Assembly: GCF_031599675.1 (NCBI RefSeq)
Contig: NZ_CP134223.1
Location: forward strand, 5,146,001-5,210,000
DNA from: Paenibacillus pedocola
GTDB taxonomy: Bacteria; Bacillota; Bacilli; Paenibacillales; Paenibacillaceae
DNA length: 64,000 nt
Direction of reading: 5' to 3'
The position numbers were made by a program, and so were the translations under genes. This document shows, piece by piece, positions 27,747-35,658 of the stretch (position 1 is the first letter of the stretch; every line of letters begins with the position of its first letter). The notes beneath the pieces were generated by a model that saw only the letters and a list, made by a program, of their open reading frames with translations, did no database searches and was not told where the DNA came from.

Positions 27747-29612
27747 ATGTTAAGCCAGCTTATCAAAGAAAGTTTGGAAAAGAGCGTAAGTCATGTATTT
27801 ACAGCCCTCGGCGCTGGCGGTGCAGAACAGATAACGATTGTGCTTGAACAGCCCGCGAATCCCGATTTCGGCGACTACTCCAGCAACATTGCCATGCAGC
27901 TGGCTAAGATACTGCGCAAAGCCCCTATGGCCATTGCAGAGCTGATAACAACTGAGTTAAGTCAGTCAGGACGTTTAGGAGGATTAATTCAACAAATCGA
28001 TATCGCGGCACCGGGGTTCATTAATCTGTACATTGACTGGCGTGGATGGGCCGGACGAAGGTTTGAACTGCCCACATCTGCAGGGGAAAAGGTCATCGTC
28101 GAACACACCTCTGTCAATCCCAATAAATCGATGCATATAGGCCACCTTAGAAACTCGTGTATCGGGGACGCGCTGGTAAGAATTTTGCGTAGAACCGGGT
28201 ACGACGTAGAGGTCCATAATTATGTGGACGATCTCGGCAATCAGCTGGCGGATACGGTGGTCGGGCTATTGAATGTGCCGCTTGCGGGTGAACATGTGCG
28301 TTTTGGTGATTATTGCTGGGATATTTATGCCGGTGTGAACAAGGAATACACACTACATCCTGAGACTGTGCACAAACGGACGGAGATTCTCCATGCTTTG
28401 GAAGAAGGGAACGGCAATACGGCCTGGCTGGGTAAACTGGTTGCGGAGCGGATTGTCAAAGAGCATGTGGAGGAGATGAAGGGGTTCGGCATCCGCTATG
28501 ATTTGCTCGTCTGGGAGAGCAGCATTCTGAAGGAGGGCTTCTGGTCATCTGCCTTTGCGCTGCTGGAACAGACGGAAGTGTTTGTGCAGGAGCATGAGGG
28601 GAAGCTTGCTGGCTGCTGGATTTTGAAACAGCCTGTAGAGGAGGAAGAAGGGACAGATTCTGAGGAGCATCACAAAGATAAGGTGCTGGTGCGCTCGAAC
28701 GGAATTTTGACCTATACAGCCAAGGATATTGCCTATCATCTCTGGAAGTTTGGACTTTTGGATAAAGATTTCACCTACAGTGAGTTTAATGCCGGGCTTT
28801 GGACGACGGGTTTAACCGGGGAGCAGCTGCCTTTTGGCGGGGCGGACCGGGTGGTCAATGTTATTGACTACAGACAGGAATATCCGCAGGCGATGGTTAA
28901 GCAGGCCCTGGAGGTGCTGGGGTTCAAGGAGCAGGCTGAGAAGCTGCATCATGTGAGCTATGGCGTTGTTTCACTCAGTCCCGCTTCCGCAGCGGAGCTT
29001 GGCATCGACACCACGGAGGGCAAATCCTCTTACGCCATGTCCGGCCGCCAGGGTATCGGCATCAAGGTCACCGAGCTGGTGCAGCTGATGGAGCATACCA
29101 TTGAAACCAGCCGGTCTGATAAAACCGGCCTCTCCAGCCGGCTCATCGCCACCGCAGCCATCCGGTATTATCTGCTGCGCTTCAATCTGGGAACAGAGAT
29201 TGTTTTTGATTTCAAGCAGGCCACAGAGATTTCCGGCAATACGGGAGTTTACCTGATGTACACCTATGCGCGTGCAGGCAGTGTGCTCAGCAAAGCTGCA
29301 GTTCCTGTTGAACAAGCGGACGTTCTCCCGGAATTCCCGCCGTTGCTGGAAAAAGCGGAGCTTGCTTTGCTTAGACATCTCAGCACCTGGCAGGATACTC
29401 TCTACAGTGCAAGCGTTCTGCTGACGCCGAATTCAATCTGCAACTATGCACATACTCTGGCTTCACTGTTTAACAACTTTTACTCAGCCTGCCCGATCCT
29501 GAAAGGTGAACCTGCCCGGGTCTCCTTCCGCCTCTGGCTAACGTACAAATTTCAGCAGACGCTGGGGGATGTACTGGAGGTGCTGGGACTGCCGAAGCCG
29601 GAACGGATGTAA
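27747..29612 (+). CDS. argS: Arginyl-tRNA synthetase
   Basis: Class I aminoacyl-tRNA synthetase, cytoplasmic, charging tRNA-Arg. The N-terminal Add1 domain covers about residues 1-110. The HIGH motif is in SMHIGHLRN (about 130-135), a KMSK-like MSGR segment lies around 430, and the C-terminal DALR anticodon-binding domain occupies about 500-621. At 621 residues it is longer than the common 550-560-residue bacterial enzyme, with extra sequence in the catalytic part. The ATG follows TCAGGAGGT and the gene is under T-box control. Confidence 0.93.
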   Translation: MLSQLIKESLEKSVSHVFTALGAGGAEQITIVLEQPANPDFGDYSSNIAMQLAKILRKAPMAIAELITTELSQSGRLGGLIQQIDIAAPGFINLYIDWRGWAGRRFELPTSAGEKVIVEHTSVNPNKSMHIGHLRNSCIGDALVRILRRTGYDVEVHNYVDDLGNQLADTVVGLLNVPLAGEHVRFGDYCWDIYAGVNKEYTLHPETVHKRTEILHALEEGNGNTAWLGKLVAERIVKEHVEEMKGFGIRYDLLVWESSILKEGFWSSAFALLEQTEVFVQEHEGKLAGCWILKQPVEEEEGTDSEEHHKDKVLVRSNGILTYTAKDIAYHLWKFGLLDKDFTYSEFNAGLWTTGLTGEQLPFGGADRVVNVIDYRQEYPQAMVKQALEVLGFKEQAEKLHHVSYGVVSLSPASAAELGIDTTEGKSSYAMSGRQGIGIKVTELVQLMEHTIETSRSDKTGLSSRLIATAAIRYYLLRFNLGTEIVFDFKQATEISGNTGVYLMYTYARAGSVLSKAAVPVEQADVLPEFPPLLEKAELALLRHLSTWQDTLYSASVLLTPNSICNYAHTLASLFNNFYSACPILKGEPARVSFRLWLTYKFQQTLGDVLEVLGLPKPERM

Positions 29613-29620
29613 TGTATCAC

Positions 29621-29658
29621 GCACCTATTGCAGCTCTTTCCAAAGCTGCAATAGGTGC
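29621..29658. other. Perfect 15-bp inverted repeat after argS
   Basis: GCACCTATTGCAGCT and its exact complement enclose an eight-base loop, starting nine bases after the argS stop codon. No T run follows, so this is either a weak terminator or an mRNA 3'-end stabiliser. From here to 29945 I see no gene, only A/T-rich sequence with scattered related words (TGCAATAGAA, TGTACAACAGAATTC). Confidence 0.6.
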
Positions 29659-29945
29659 TGAATAATAGAAGCAGTTCTCTGGTCAGTTGCTGTGATTGTG
29701 ATAGCGTACAAGTCCGGAATTACAGAAAATTTGTTACCTGATTGCACTTTGTACAACAGAATTCTACTAAATTAGTAACGAATCGCTTTCTACTGTATTT
29801 CGTGCAATAGAATTCAGTCATATGGATGAAAAAGGCCAGAATCACAGTATTCTGCTGTACAAAATACATTAGATGCATTTTTCGGGCCGATTATTGCTGT
29901 ATCTGCTGCAGAAAGTGCAATAGAACATGCTCGCACCTTTATTTT

Positions 29946-30184
29946 CGATGTTTATGCTCCAACGTCCCCCCACACGGGCTCCTCATCCCCGGACGCACAA
30001 ACAGCCTTCCCGGAGGAAGGCTGTTTTAGTGACGTCCCGGAAGGGATGCAGCCCTTTCGGGCTGATTGCGATGTAATCCTAACGATGCTTATGCTTCAAC
30101 GCCCCCCCATCCGGGCTCCTCATCCCCGGACGCACAAACAGCCTTCCCGAAGGAAGGCTGTTTTAGTGACGTCCCGGAAGGGAT
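29946..30184. repeat. 102-bp direct duplication containing tRNA-Arg 3' end and terminator
   Basis: Positions 29946-30047 and 30083-30184 are near-identical (offset 137 bp). Copy 2 contains the last 15 bases of the intact minus-strand tRNA-Arg, its terminator hairpin AAACAGCCTTCC/GGAAGGCTGTTT, and flanking sequence. Copy 1 has the same tRNA fragment (CGTCCCGGAAGGGAT) followed by unrelated sequence. Such a truncated tRNA end is typical of past integration or unequal recombination. Confidence 0.85.
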
Positions 30185-30243
30185 TCGAACCCCCGACCGT
30201 GCGCTTAGAAGGCGCATGCTCTATCCAACTGAGCTACCGGGAC
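30170..30243 (-). tRNA. tRNA-Arg (anticodon TCT), second copy
   Basis: The same cloverleaf as the gene at 2078-2151, including acceptor stem, UCU anticodon and discriminator G, but with TT instead of CC in the D loop. It is in inverted orientation to the first copy. A terminator hairpin (about 30136-30165) follows on the minus strand. Confidence 0.95.
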
Positions 30244-30442
30244 ATGTCGACGACAGGACTGATTATTAACACTATGTATTAACGCAACGTTATTTATTAT
30301 ACCTCATTGAGATAATTTTTCAAGGCTGGAGACGAAGAAAAACAATTTCTGCCCCCGGCAGCGGATGAAACGGCGCAGAACGCCGCTCACTTTCCCGCCT
30401 TCCGCCGCCGGAGCAGAGGCAGCAGCATCTCTGCTGCAGCCC

Positions 30443-30811
30443 TCAATGCCGTCCTGGCGTAACTTGCCGGAAGTGTTCCTCCAGCTGTTTTTTCAGATGG
30501 CCGAAGATGAGCAGCTCGCGCTGGAACTTGGAGCGTTCATCCTCCGGACTCATGACAATACTGCCGGTAAACGCGCTGACTGTCACATCCTGGAAGGCAT
30601 CATGCATATTGTTATCAAACCAATCGGTTTCGGTGTCCGCATCATTCGTCAGAATGCGCACAATTTCGTACCCTTCCTCACGCTGGTCTTCAACAATGTA
30701 CACCAAAAGCGCGGAATCGCCTACGGCTCCCGGCAATACCCCTACTTCGGCACAAGGCGCACCGTCATATTCGGTCATTCTGCGGATTTTGGCGTCTTTA
30801 ATGTAATACAC
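30443..30811 (-). CDS. Small acidic protein of unknown function
   Basis: A 122-residue acidic soluble protein with no signal peptide or membrane span. The start is GTG at 30811, following AGGAGGG; upstream ATG triplets are out of frame. Segments such as SALLVYIVEDQREEGYEIVRI and DTETDWFDNNMHDAFQDVTV suggest a small alpha/beta fold. No family recognised. Confidence 0.6.
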   Translation of the reverse strand: MYYIKDAKIRRMTEYDGAPCAEVGVLPGAVGDSALLVYIVEDQREEGYEIVRILTNDADTETDWFDNNMHDAFQDVTVSAFTGSIVMSPEDERSKFQRELLIFGHLKKQLEEHFRQVTPGRH

Positions 30812-30922
30812 TTGTCATCATCCCTCCTGGCAAATTTCCCTCTCCCTAGTGTTCGGATAAGGACATACATTTTATCCCTTCAATCGGCATATATCTGTAT
30901 TACTTGGCAAAAAAGAAACAAG

Positions 30923-31016
30923 TGGAACCGGCTGCGCCGTCTCCAAAGGACCACAACCGTTTCAGCCAGAATATAAGGATCATTTTTTTGCGTAAAGCAT
31001 ATCCATTCTTATATTT
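30923..31016. repeat. Dispersed repeat, copy 1
   Basis: About 95 bp, similar to 34971-35054. Shared blocks in order are GAA(A/C)CGGCT-CGCCGTC, GGAC, CGTTTC, AGAAT/AGAAGGAT, GCGTAAA and TTCTTATATTT. The right half can fold as a hairpin (ATATAAGGAT against ATCCATTCTTATAT). It lies directly upstream of the asnB ribosome site. Confidence 0.55.
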
Positions 31017-31052
31017 GGACAACAATCGCACAAAAAGAGAGGATGAAACAAC

Positions 31053-32897
31053 ATGTGCGGAATAACCGGATTTATCCAGTGGCGCGGCGATCTTACACAG
31101 CACTCGCAGCTGCTCGTAAAAATGACTGAAACCTTATCCAACCGCGGACCGGATGCGGCCGGAACGTGGATATCGGGGCCTTGTGCCCTTGGACACCGCA
31201 GACTCAGCGTGATTGACCCCGAGAACGGCGCACAGCCGATGATCGCCCGCCATGACGAACAGGTCTATGCCCTTGTGTATAACGGCGAATTGTATAATGC
31301 GGGCGAGCTCAAAAGCGAACTCAAACAGCGCGGGCACCGCTTCCTGACCCAGTGTGACACGGAGGTTCTGCTCCACGCCTACATGGAATGGGGACCTGAC
31401 TGCACTGAGAAGCTGAACGGAATCTTTGCCTTTGCTGTCTGGGACAGCGTACGCGAGCATCTGTTTCTGGCACGTGACCGGCTTGGCGTGAAACCCTTGT
31501 TCTATAGCCAGGTGGATGATGTATTTGTCTTCGGCTCTGAACCCAAAGCGCTGCTGCAGCATCCCAAGGTTCAGCCGAAGGTCGGACCGGAAGGTCTGGC
31601 AGAAATCTTCATCATCGGTCCGGCCCGCACACCGGGACAGGGTGTATACAAAGATATATTCGAGCTTCGCCCGGGTCATGCCATGATTTATAACCGGAAT
31701 GGAATCCGAAAGTATGCTTACTGGGAACTGGAGAGCTATAATCACACCGATAATGTCGATGAAACAGCCACCAAAGTGCGTGAACTGCTGCAGGATACGC
31801 TGGAGCGCCAGCTCGTCTCCGATGTTCCGGTATGCTCCCTGCTGTCCGGCGGTCTTGATTCCAGCGCCCTGACCGCACTCGCCGTTGATTATTACAACCG
31901 CAGCGGCCAAGGACAGGTGGACACTTATTCCGTCGATTATGTCGATAACGATAAGCATTTCAAAAGCCATACCTTCCAGCCCGGAGCAGACGGGCCGTGG
32001 ATTAAGCGGATGGTCGATGAGCTGAATACGAATCACCATTACGTTGCTTTTGACACCCCTGAGCTGGTGACAGCGCTGGATAACGCCCTCTACTCGCGCG
32101 ATTTGCCGGGGATGACCGATGTGGATTCGTCGCTGTATTTATTTTGCCGGGAAATTAAAAAGAATGCGACCGTAGCCATCTCCGGCGAAGCGGCAGACGA
32201 AATTTTTGGCGGATACCCTTGGTTCCACCGGGAAGAGATGCTGTCCTCCGGGACATTCCCCTGGTCAGTGGCCCCCAAAATGCGCGCAGAACTATTGTCG
32301 CCCGAAGTCAGGGAATGGATACGTCCGCTGGAATATTTGGGCGACCGTTACAGCGATGCCGTGGCTGAGGTTCCGAAGCTTGACGGGGAGACCGGCAAAC
32401 AGGCGCAAATGCGCGTGATGTCCTACCTCAATATTACCCGGTTCATGCCTACGCTCCTGGACCGCAAGGACCGGATGAGCATGGGTGTAGGGCTTGAAGT
32501 CCGTGTCCCTTACTGCGATCACCGGCTGGTACAGTATGTGTTCAACATTCCCTGGGAAATTAAAACCGTCGGTAACCGCGAAAAAGGCATTCTCCGCAAA
32601 GCGCTCGAGGGTGTACTGCCGGATGATGTGCTCTACCGTAAAAAAAGCCCTTATCCCAAAACGCATAATCCCGCTTATTTAAACGCCGTACGTACACAAA
32701 TGCTGAGCATTCTCGATGATTCCTCCTCTCCGATCCTGCCGTTCATCGATCCGGCCAAAATCCGCGAAATCGCAGCATCGCCGGAATCGTCGAGCAATCT
32801 GCCCTGGTTCGGCCAGCTGATGTCCGGACCGCAGCTGTTCGCTTATCTGGCTCAGGTAAATCTCTGGCTGAAAACGTACAACGTTTCGATCGGTTAA
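31053..32897 (+). CDS. asnB: Asparagine synthetase, glutamine-hydrolysing
   Basis: A 614-residue AsnB converting aspartate, ATP and glutamine to asparagine. The class II glutaminase domain has catalytic Cys2 (MCGITGF); the C-terminal synthetase domain has the PPi loop SGGLDSS near residues 263-269. The N-terminal half includes RGPDA and NGEIY-like NGELYN. The start follows AGAGGATG. It is a lone gene and its ammonia-handling role fits an organism adapted to variable nitrogen, but no GlnR site is evident nearby. Confidence 0.93.
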   Translation: MCGITGFIQWRGDLTQHSQLLVKMTETLSNRGPDAAGTWISGPCALGHRRLSVIDPENGAQPMIARHDEQVYALVYNGELYNAGELKSELKQRGHRFLTQCDTEVLLHAYMEWGPDCTEKLNGIFAFAVWDSVREHLFLARDRLGVKPLFYSQVDDVFVFGSEPKALLQHPKVQPKVGPEGLAEIFIIGPARTPGQGVYKDIFELRPGHAMIYNRNGIRKYAYWELESYNHTDNVDETATKVRELLQDTLERQLVSDVPVCSLLSGGLDSSALTALAVDYYNRSGQGQVDTYSVDYVDNDKHFKSHTFQPGADGPWIKRMVDELNTNHHYVAFDTPELVTALDNALYSRDLPGMTDVDSSLYLFCREIKKNATVAISGEAADEIFGGYPWFHREEMLSSGTFPWSVAPKMRAELLSPEVREWIRPLEYLGDRYSDAVAEVPKLDGETGKQAQMRVMSYLNITRFMPTLLDRKDRMSMGVGLEVRVPYCDHRLVQYVFNIPWEIKTVGNREKGILRKALEGVLPDDVLYRKKSPYPKTHNPAYLNAVRTQMLSILDDSSSPILPFIDPAKIREIAASPESSSNLPWFGQLMSGPQLFAYLAQVNLWLKTYNVSIG

Positions 32898-32991
32898 ATG
32901 CGGATGCCCGTGATTATTCCCACAGCAGGATAGGATAAAAACCTCTACAACTATAGATAAACATATCTTCGTAAAAGGGGTATTGTCCTTG

Positions 32992-33819
32992 ATGCCAACC
33001 TCTGTAAAACCGGCTGCTCTGCCCACAAAAAAACTGCTTCCCTTCATGCTTGTCGCCTTTGGATTCACCTGGCTGTGCTGGCTGCCGCTCCTGCTCAATA
33101 AGCAGTTCGAAGCTGGTATGCCGGTGCTGCCCGGTCAATTCTATCTAGGCTCCTTCGGGCCGCTGCTCGGCACACTGGTCAGCCTCCGGCTGCCCGGTGA
33201 AGGAGGGATTACCACCTGGAGCAAAACCGCATTTTCTCTTGCTTTCTCCAAAAAGTGGCTGGCCATTGCCGCAGGTCTGCCGCTCGCTTACGGGGCGGTC
33301 GCTGTATTGGCCCACACGCTGATCACGGGGAGTATGCCGGATATGCACAAGTTCGGCCTCACCTCTGACCTGCCGCCGCAGTTTAACATCTGGATGACCT
33401 CAGGGGTATGGATGCTGACCTTCGGTATCGGGGAGGAGAGCGGCTGGCGCGGTTATTTGCTGCCTGCACTGCACAAGCGCTACTCCCTGTTCACCTCTGC
33501 TCTGCTGGTGGCGCTGATCTGGATGGCCTGGCATTTGCCTGCATTCTGGTTCAACGAAAGCTACCTCGGAATGGGCTTTGGGATCATAGGCTGGGCAATC
33601 AGCCTGACTTATGGTTCAGTCGTGCTGGCCTGGATCTGTGCGGGAAGCCGCTGGAGCATCCTTCCTGTCATCGTATGGCACGGCATTTTTGATCTGCTGA
33701 CCGCCAGTGACCAGGCTGCTGAGGTAATGGCAATGGTCTGCAGTATGCTGGTCATCCTTCATGGCATCCTGCTGATGCGGACCCTTGGCAGACGCCGCAG
33801 CCAACCGCCCGGGCTGTAA
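32992..33819 (+). CDS. CPBP-family intramembrane metalloprotease
   Basis: A 275-residue polytopic membrane protein of the CAAX protease/bacteriocin-processing (CPBP, Abi) family. The metal-binding motifs are seen: EESGWR near residue 148, WMAWHLPAFW, and the final VIVWHGIFDLL. Members cleave or sequester proteins in the membrane, and some protect against self-made bacteriocins. No bacteriocin genes are nearby, so the target is unknown. ATG 32992 is preferred over TTG codons at 32983 and 32989 on spacing to AAAAGGGG. Confidence 0.85.
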   Translation: MPTSVKPAALPTKKLLPFMLVAFGFTWLCWLPLLLNKQFEAGMPVLPGQFYLGSFGPLLGTLVSLRLPGEGGITTWSKTAFSLAFSKKWLAIAAGLPLAYGAVAVLAHTLITGSMPDMHKFGLTSDLPPQFNIWMTSGVWMLTFGIGEESGWRGYLLPALHKRYSLFTSALLVALIWMAWHLPAFWFNESYLGMGFGIIGWAISLTYGSVVLAWICAGSRWSILPVIVWHGIFDLLTASDQAAEVMAMVCSMLVILHGILLMRTLGRRRSQPPGL

Positions 33820-33921
33820 ACGGCATAGGAACAGAATTTAACGGCCGGTGAACAGATAAAACCTGATTAAATAGCATTACTGCTGCTGTTTCATCAAATA
33901 CTATACTTATCCCCACAAAAT

Positions 33922-33960
33922 AAAGAGCAAGTCACAGGAATGTGACTTGCTCTTTATCTT
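33922..33960. terminator. Bidirectional terminator
   Basis: Perfect 15-bp stem AAAGAGCAAGTCACA / TGTGACTTGCTCTTT with a GGAA tetraloop and T-rich flanks both ways. It lies between the convergent CPBP and aldo/keto reductase genes. Confidence 0.88.
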
Positions 33961-33992
33961 TTATTGCAGCCTACAGCCGCTATTTATCAGGT

Positions 33993-34829
33993 TTAGAAAT
34001 TAAAGTTGTCCGGGTCTGGACCGAAGCGGTGATTCTGGTTCAAATCCTCAATCGCTTTGACGTCATCGTCACTCAGGGTGAAGTCAAAGAATCCGGCATT
34101 TTCGACGATCCGCTCGGCATGCACCGATTTCGGAATTGTGATCACACCCTGCTGCAAATCCCAGCGCAGCACAATTTGTGCGACAGTTTTGCCGTATCTT
34201 TCCGCCAATTCCTTCAGCAGCGGCACATCCAGGTTGCCTTGCATGAGGGGACTCCAGGCCTCTACCTGAATGTCATGCGCCTTCGCAAATTTCAGCACCT
34301 CACGCTGGGTCAGCAGCGGATGGAATTCGATCTGGTCGACTACAGGCACCACTCCGGTGTCATCAATAATATCCTGCAGATGATGGGTCTGAAAGTTGCT
34401 GACGCCGATCGATTTGACCAGCCCCTCCTTCTGCAGATGGATCAGTGCTTTCCACGTCTCCCGGTATTTGCCGGCCACCGGCCAGTGGATCAGGTACAGA
34501 TCAACCCTATCCAGCCCCAGCTTCTTCCGGCTCACCTCGAAGGCCTTCAGCGTGGATTCATAGCCCTGATCGGGATTACGCACCTTGGTTGTGATGAACA
34601 GCTCTTCCCGGGGCACCCCGCATTCCCGGATCGCTTGTCCGACACCTTCTTCATTATTATATCCGGCCGCTGTATCAATACTGCGGTACCCTGTTTCAAT
34701 AGCCGTCTTCACCGCATGGATGACTTCTTCGCCGTCTTTGGTCTGCCATACCCCAAGACCCAGCCACGGCATCGTTACTCCGTCATTCAATGTAGGCCCG
34801 CCTGTAAACGGTCCGTTCATTTCGCTCAT
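33993..34829 (-). CDS. Aldo/keto reductase
   Basis: A 278-residue NADPH-dependent (beta/alpha)8-barrel reductase. Catalytic residues are visible: Asp in YRSIDTAAGY, the Tyr of the same segment, Lys in ITTKVRN and His in LIHWPVAGK. The cofactor motif IPKSVHAERIVEN lies near residue 230. It belongs to the 2,5-diketogluconate reductase/glyoxal reductase (YvgN-like) group. A perfect 14-bp palindrome sits in the leader. The substrate is broad or unknown. Confidence 0.9.
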   Translation of the reverse strand: MSEMNGPFTGGPTLNDGVTMPWLGLGVWQTKDGEEVIHAVKTAIETGYRSIDTAAGYNNEEGVGQAIRECGVPREELFITTKVRNPDQGYESTLKAFEVSRKKLGLDRVDLYLIHWPVAGKYRETWKALIHLQKEGLVKSIGVSNFQTHHLQDIIDDTGVVPVVDQIEFHPLLTQREVLKFAKAHDIQVEAWSPLMQGNLDVPLLKELAERYGKTVAQIVLRWDLQQGVITIPKSVHAERIVENAGFFDFTLSDDDVKAIEDLNQNHRFGPDPDNFNF

Positions 34830-34851
34830 GGTTCACCCTCCAAGCTTGAAT

Positions 34852-34865
34852 AGTTTGATCAAACT
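34852..34865. promoter_or_regulatory. 14-bp palindrome upstream of aldo/keto reductase
   Basis: AGTTTGATCAAACT is perfectly self-complementary and lies 23-36 bases before the start codon, overlapping the probable transcript start. It is a likely operator for an unlinked repressor. No regulator gene is adjacent. Confidence 0.5.
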
Positions 34866-34970
34866 TCCTTAACCTTAATAGAGACTGTGTAATCAGCCGG
34901 ATGCAAACAACAGTATAGCAGATTGCTGCGGTGCCGCCAAAAGCGCGGATAGCAATAAGAAGAAACGGCT

Positions 34971-35054
34971 TCGCCGTCCTCTCAGGGACGGTGATCGTTT
35001 CTGCGAAAAATAGAAGGATAATTTATAGCGTAAAACTTATAAGTTCTTATATTT
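34971..35054. repeat. Dispersed repeat, copy 2
   Basis: Degenerate copy of 30923-31016 (see that entry). It contains AGAAACGGCTTCGCCGTC, GGACGGTGATCGTTTC, AGAAGGATAA and GCGTAAAACTTATAAG, then TTCTTATATTT. It lies between the divergent-facing ends of the reductase leader and the cupin terminator. Confidence 0.55.
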
Positions 35055-35093
35055 CAAAAAAAAGAGCGCCACTGCAATCACAGTAGACGCTCC
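35055..35093 (-). terminator. Terminator of the cupin gene
   Basis: Stem GAGCG..ACTG / CAGT..CGCTC with a small asymmetric bulge and CAATCA loop. A long T run follows on the minus strand. Confidence 0.7.
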
Positions 35094-35104
35094 ACCCAAC
35101 TTAT

Positions 35105-35560
35105 TTACTTGTCGATCAGCTTGAAATCGTCGAAATGAAACTCCGGCGATACGATGCACGAGACCAGCACCGGCTCATCGCCAAGCGGCCGTGCCGCCTG
35201 CCAGACACCTGCCGGAATGACCACCTGCGGCTGCTGGCCGGCTGCGACGTCAATGCCGAGAATGACCTCGGTAACGTTCTCCGGCTGTTCGCCGCTGCCG
35301 CCGAGGCTGAGCACAATCGGGCTGCCGGAATGCCACAGCCAGATTTCGTCGGAGAGCACGGTGTGCCATTCCGAAGCTTCGCCCGGGTGAAGCAGGAAGT
35401 AAATGGACGACGCTGAGGCTCTTGGCCCTGAGTAGCTGCCGCCAAGGGTTTCGTGCGGAATTTCGAAGGATGAATTCCAAAGTCTTTTGTACCATCCGCC
35501 TTCAACGTGAGGCTGCAGCCCCAACGCTTCCACCAGCGGAGAAATTTCTTTTTGCGTCAC
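35105..35560 (-). CDS. Cupin-fold protein, DUF985 type
   Basis: A 151-residue single cupin barrel. The N terminus (LVEALGLQPHVEGGWYKRLW) and the SEWHTVLSDEIWLWHSG segment with likely metal or ligand-binding histidines match the DUF985 cupin family, whose activity is not defined. The GTG start at 35560 follows AAGGAG. The gene is monocistronic with its own terminator. Confidence 0.85.
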   Translation of the reverse strand: MTQKEISPLVEALGLQPHVEGGWYKRLWNSSFEIPHETLGGSYSGPRASASSIYFLLHPGEASEWHTVLSDEIWLWHSGSPIVLSLGGSGEQPENVTEVILGIDVAAGQQPQVVIPAGVWQAARPLGDEPVLVSCIVSPEFHFDDFKLIDK

Positions 35561-35658
35561 AATATCTTCTCCTTAAAGTTGTGCTGCATAAGCATCCACA
35601 GTTAATTTAGGTTTGCTTTTACTTTAACGGAATGTGCCGCGATTGTAAAACCTCCCGC

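Noticed and set aside
29826..30029. 67-residue cysteine-rich frame
   Set aside because: No ribosome site and it runs into the duplicated tRNA terminator sequence; likely chance frame in spacer DNA.
30033..30047. A third tRNA-Arg
   Set aside because: Only the last 15 bases are present; no anticodon or D arm follows.
31134..32039. 301-residue frame antisense to asnB
   Set aside because: The sense strand encodes a complete AsnB with catalytic motifs; the antisense frame has no recognisable signal.
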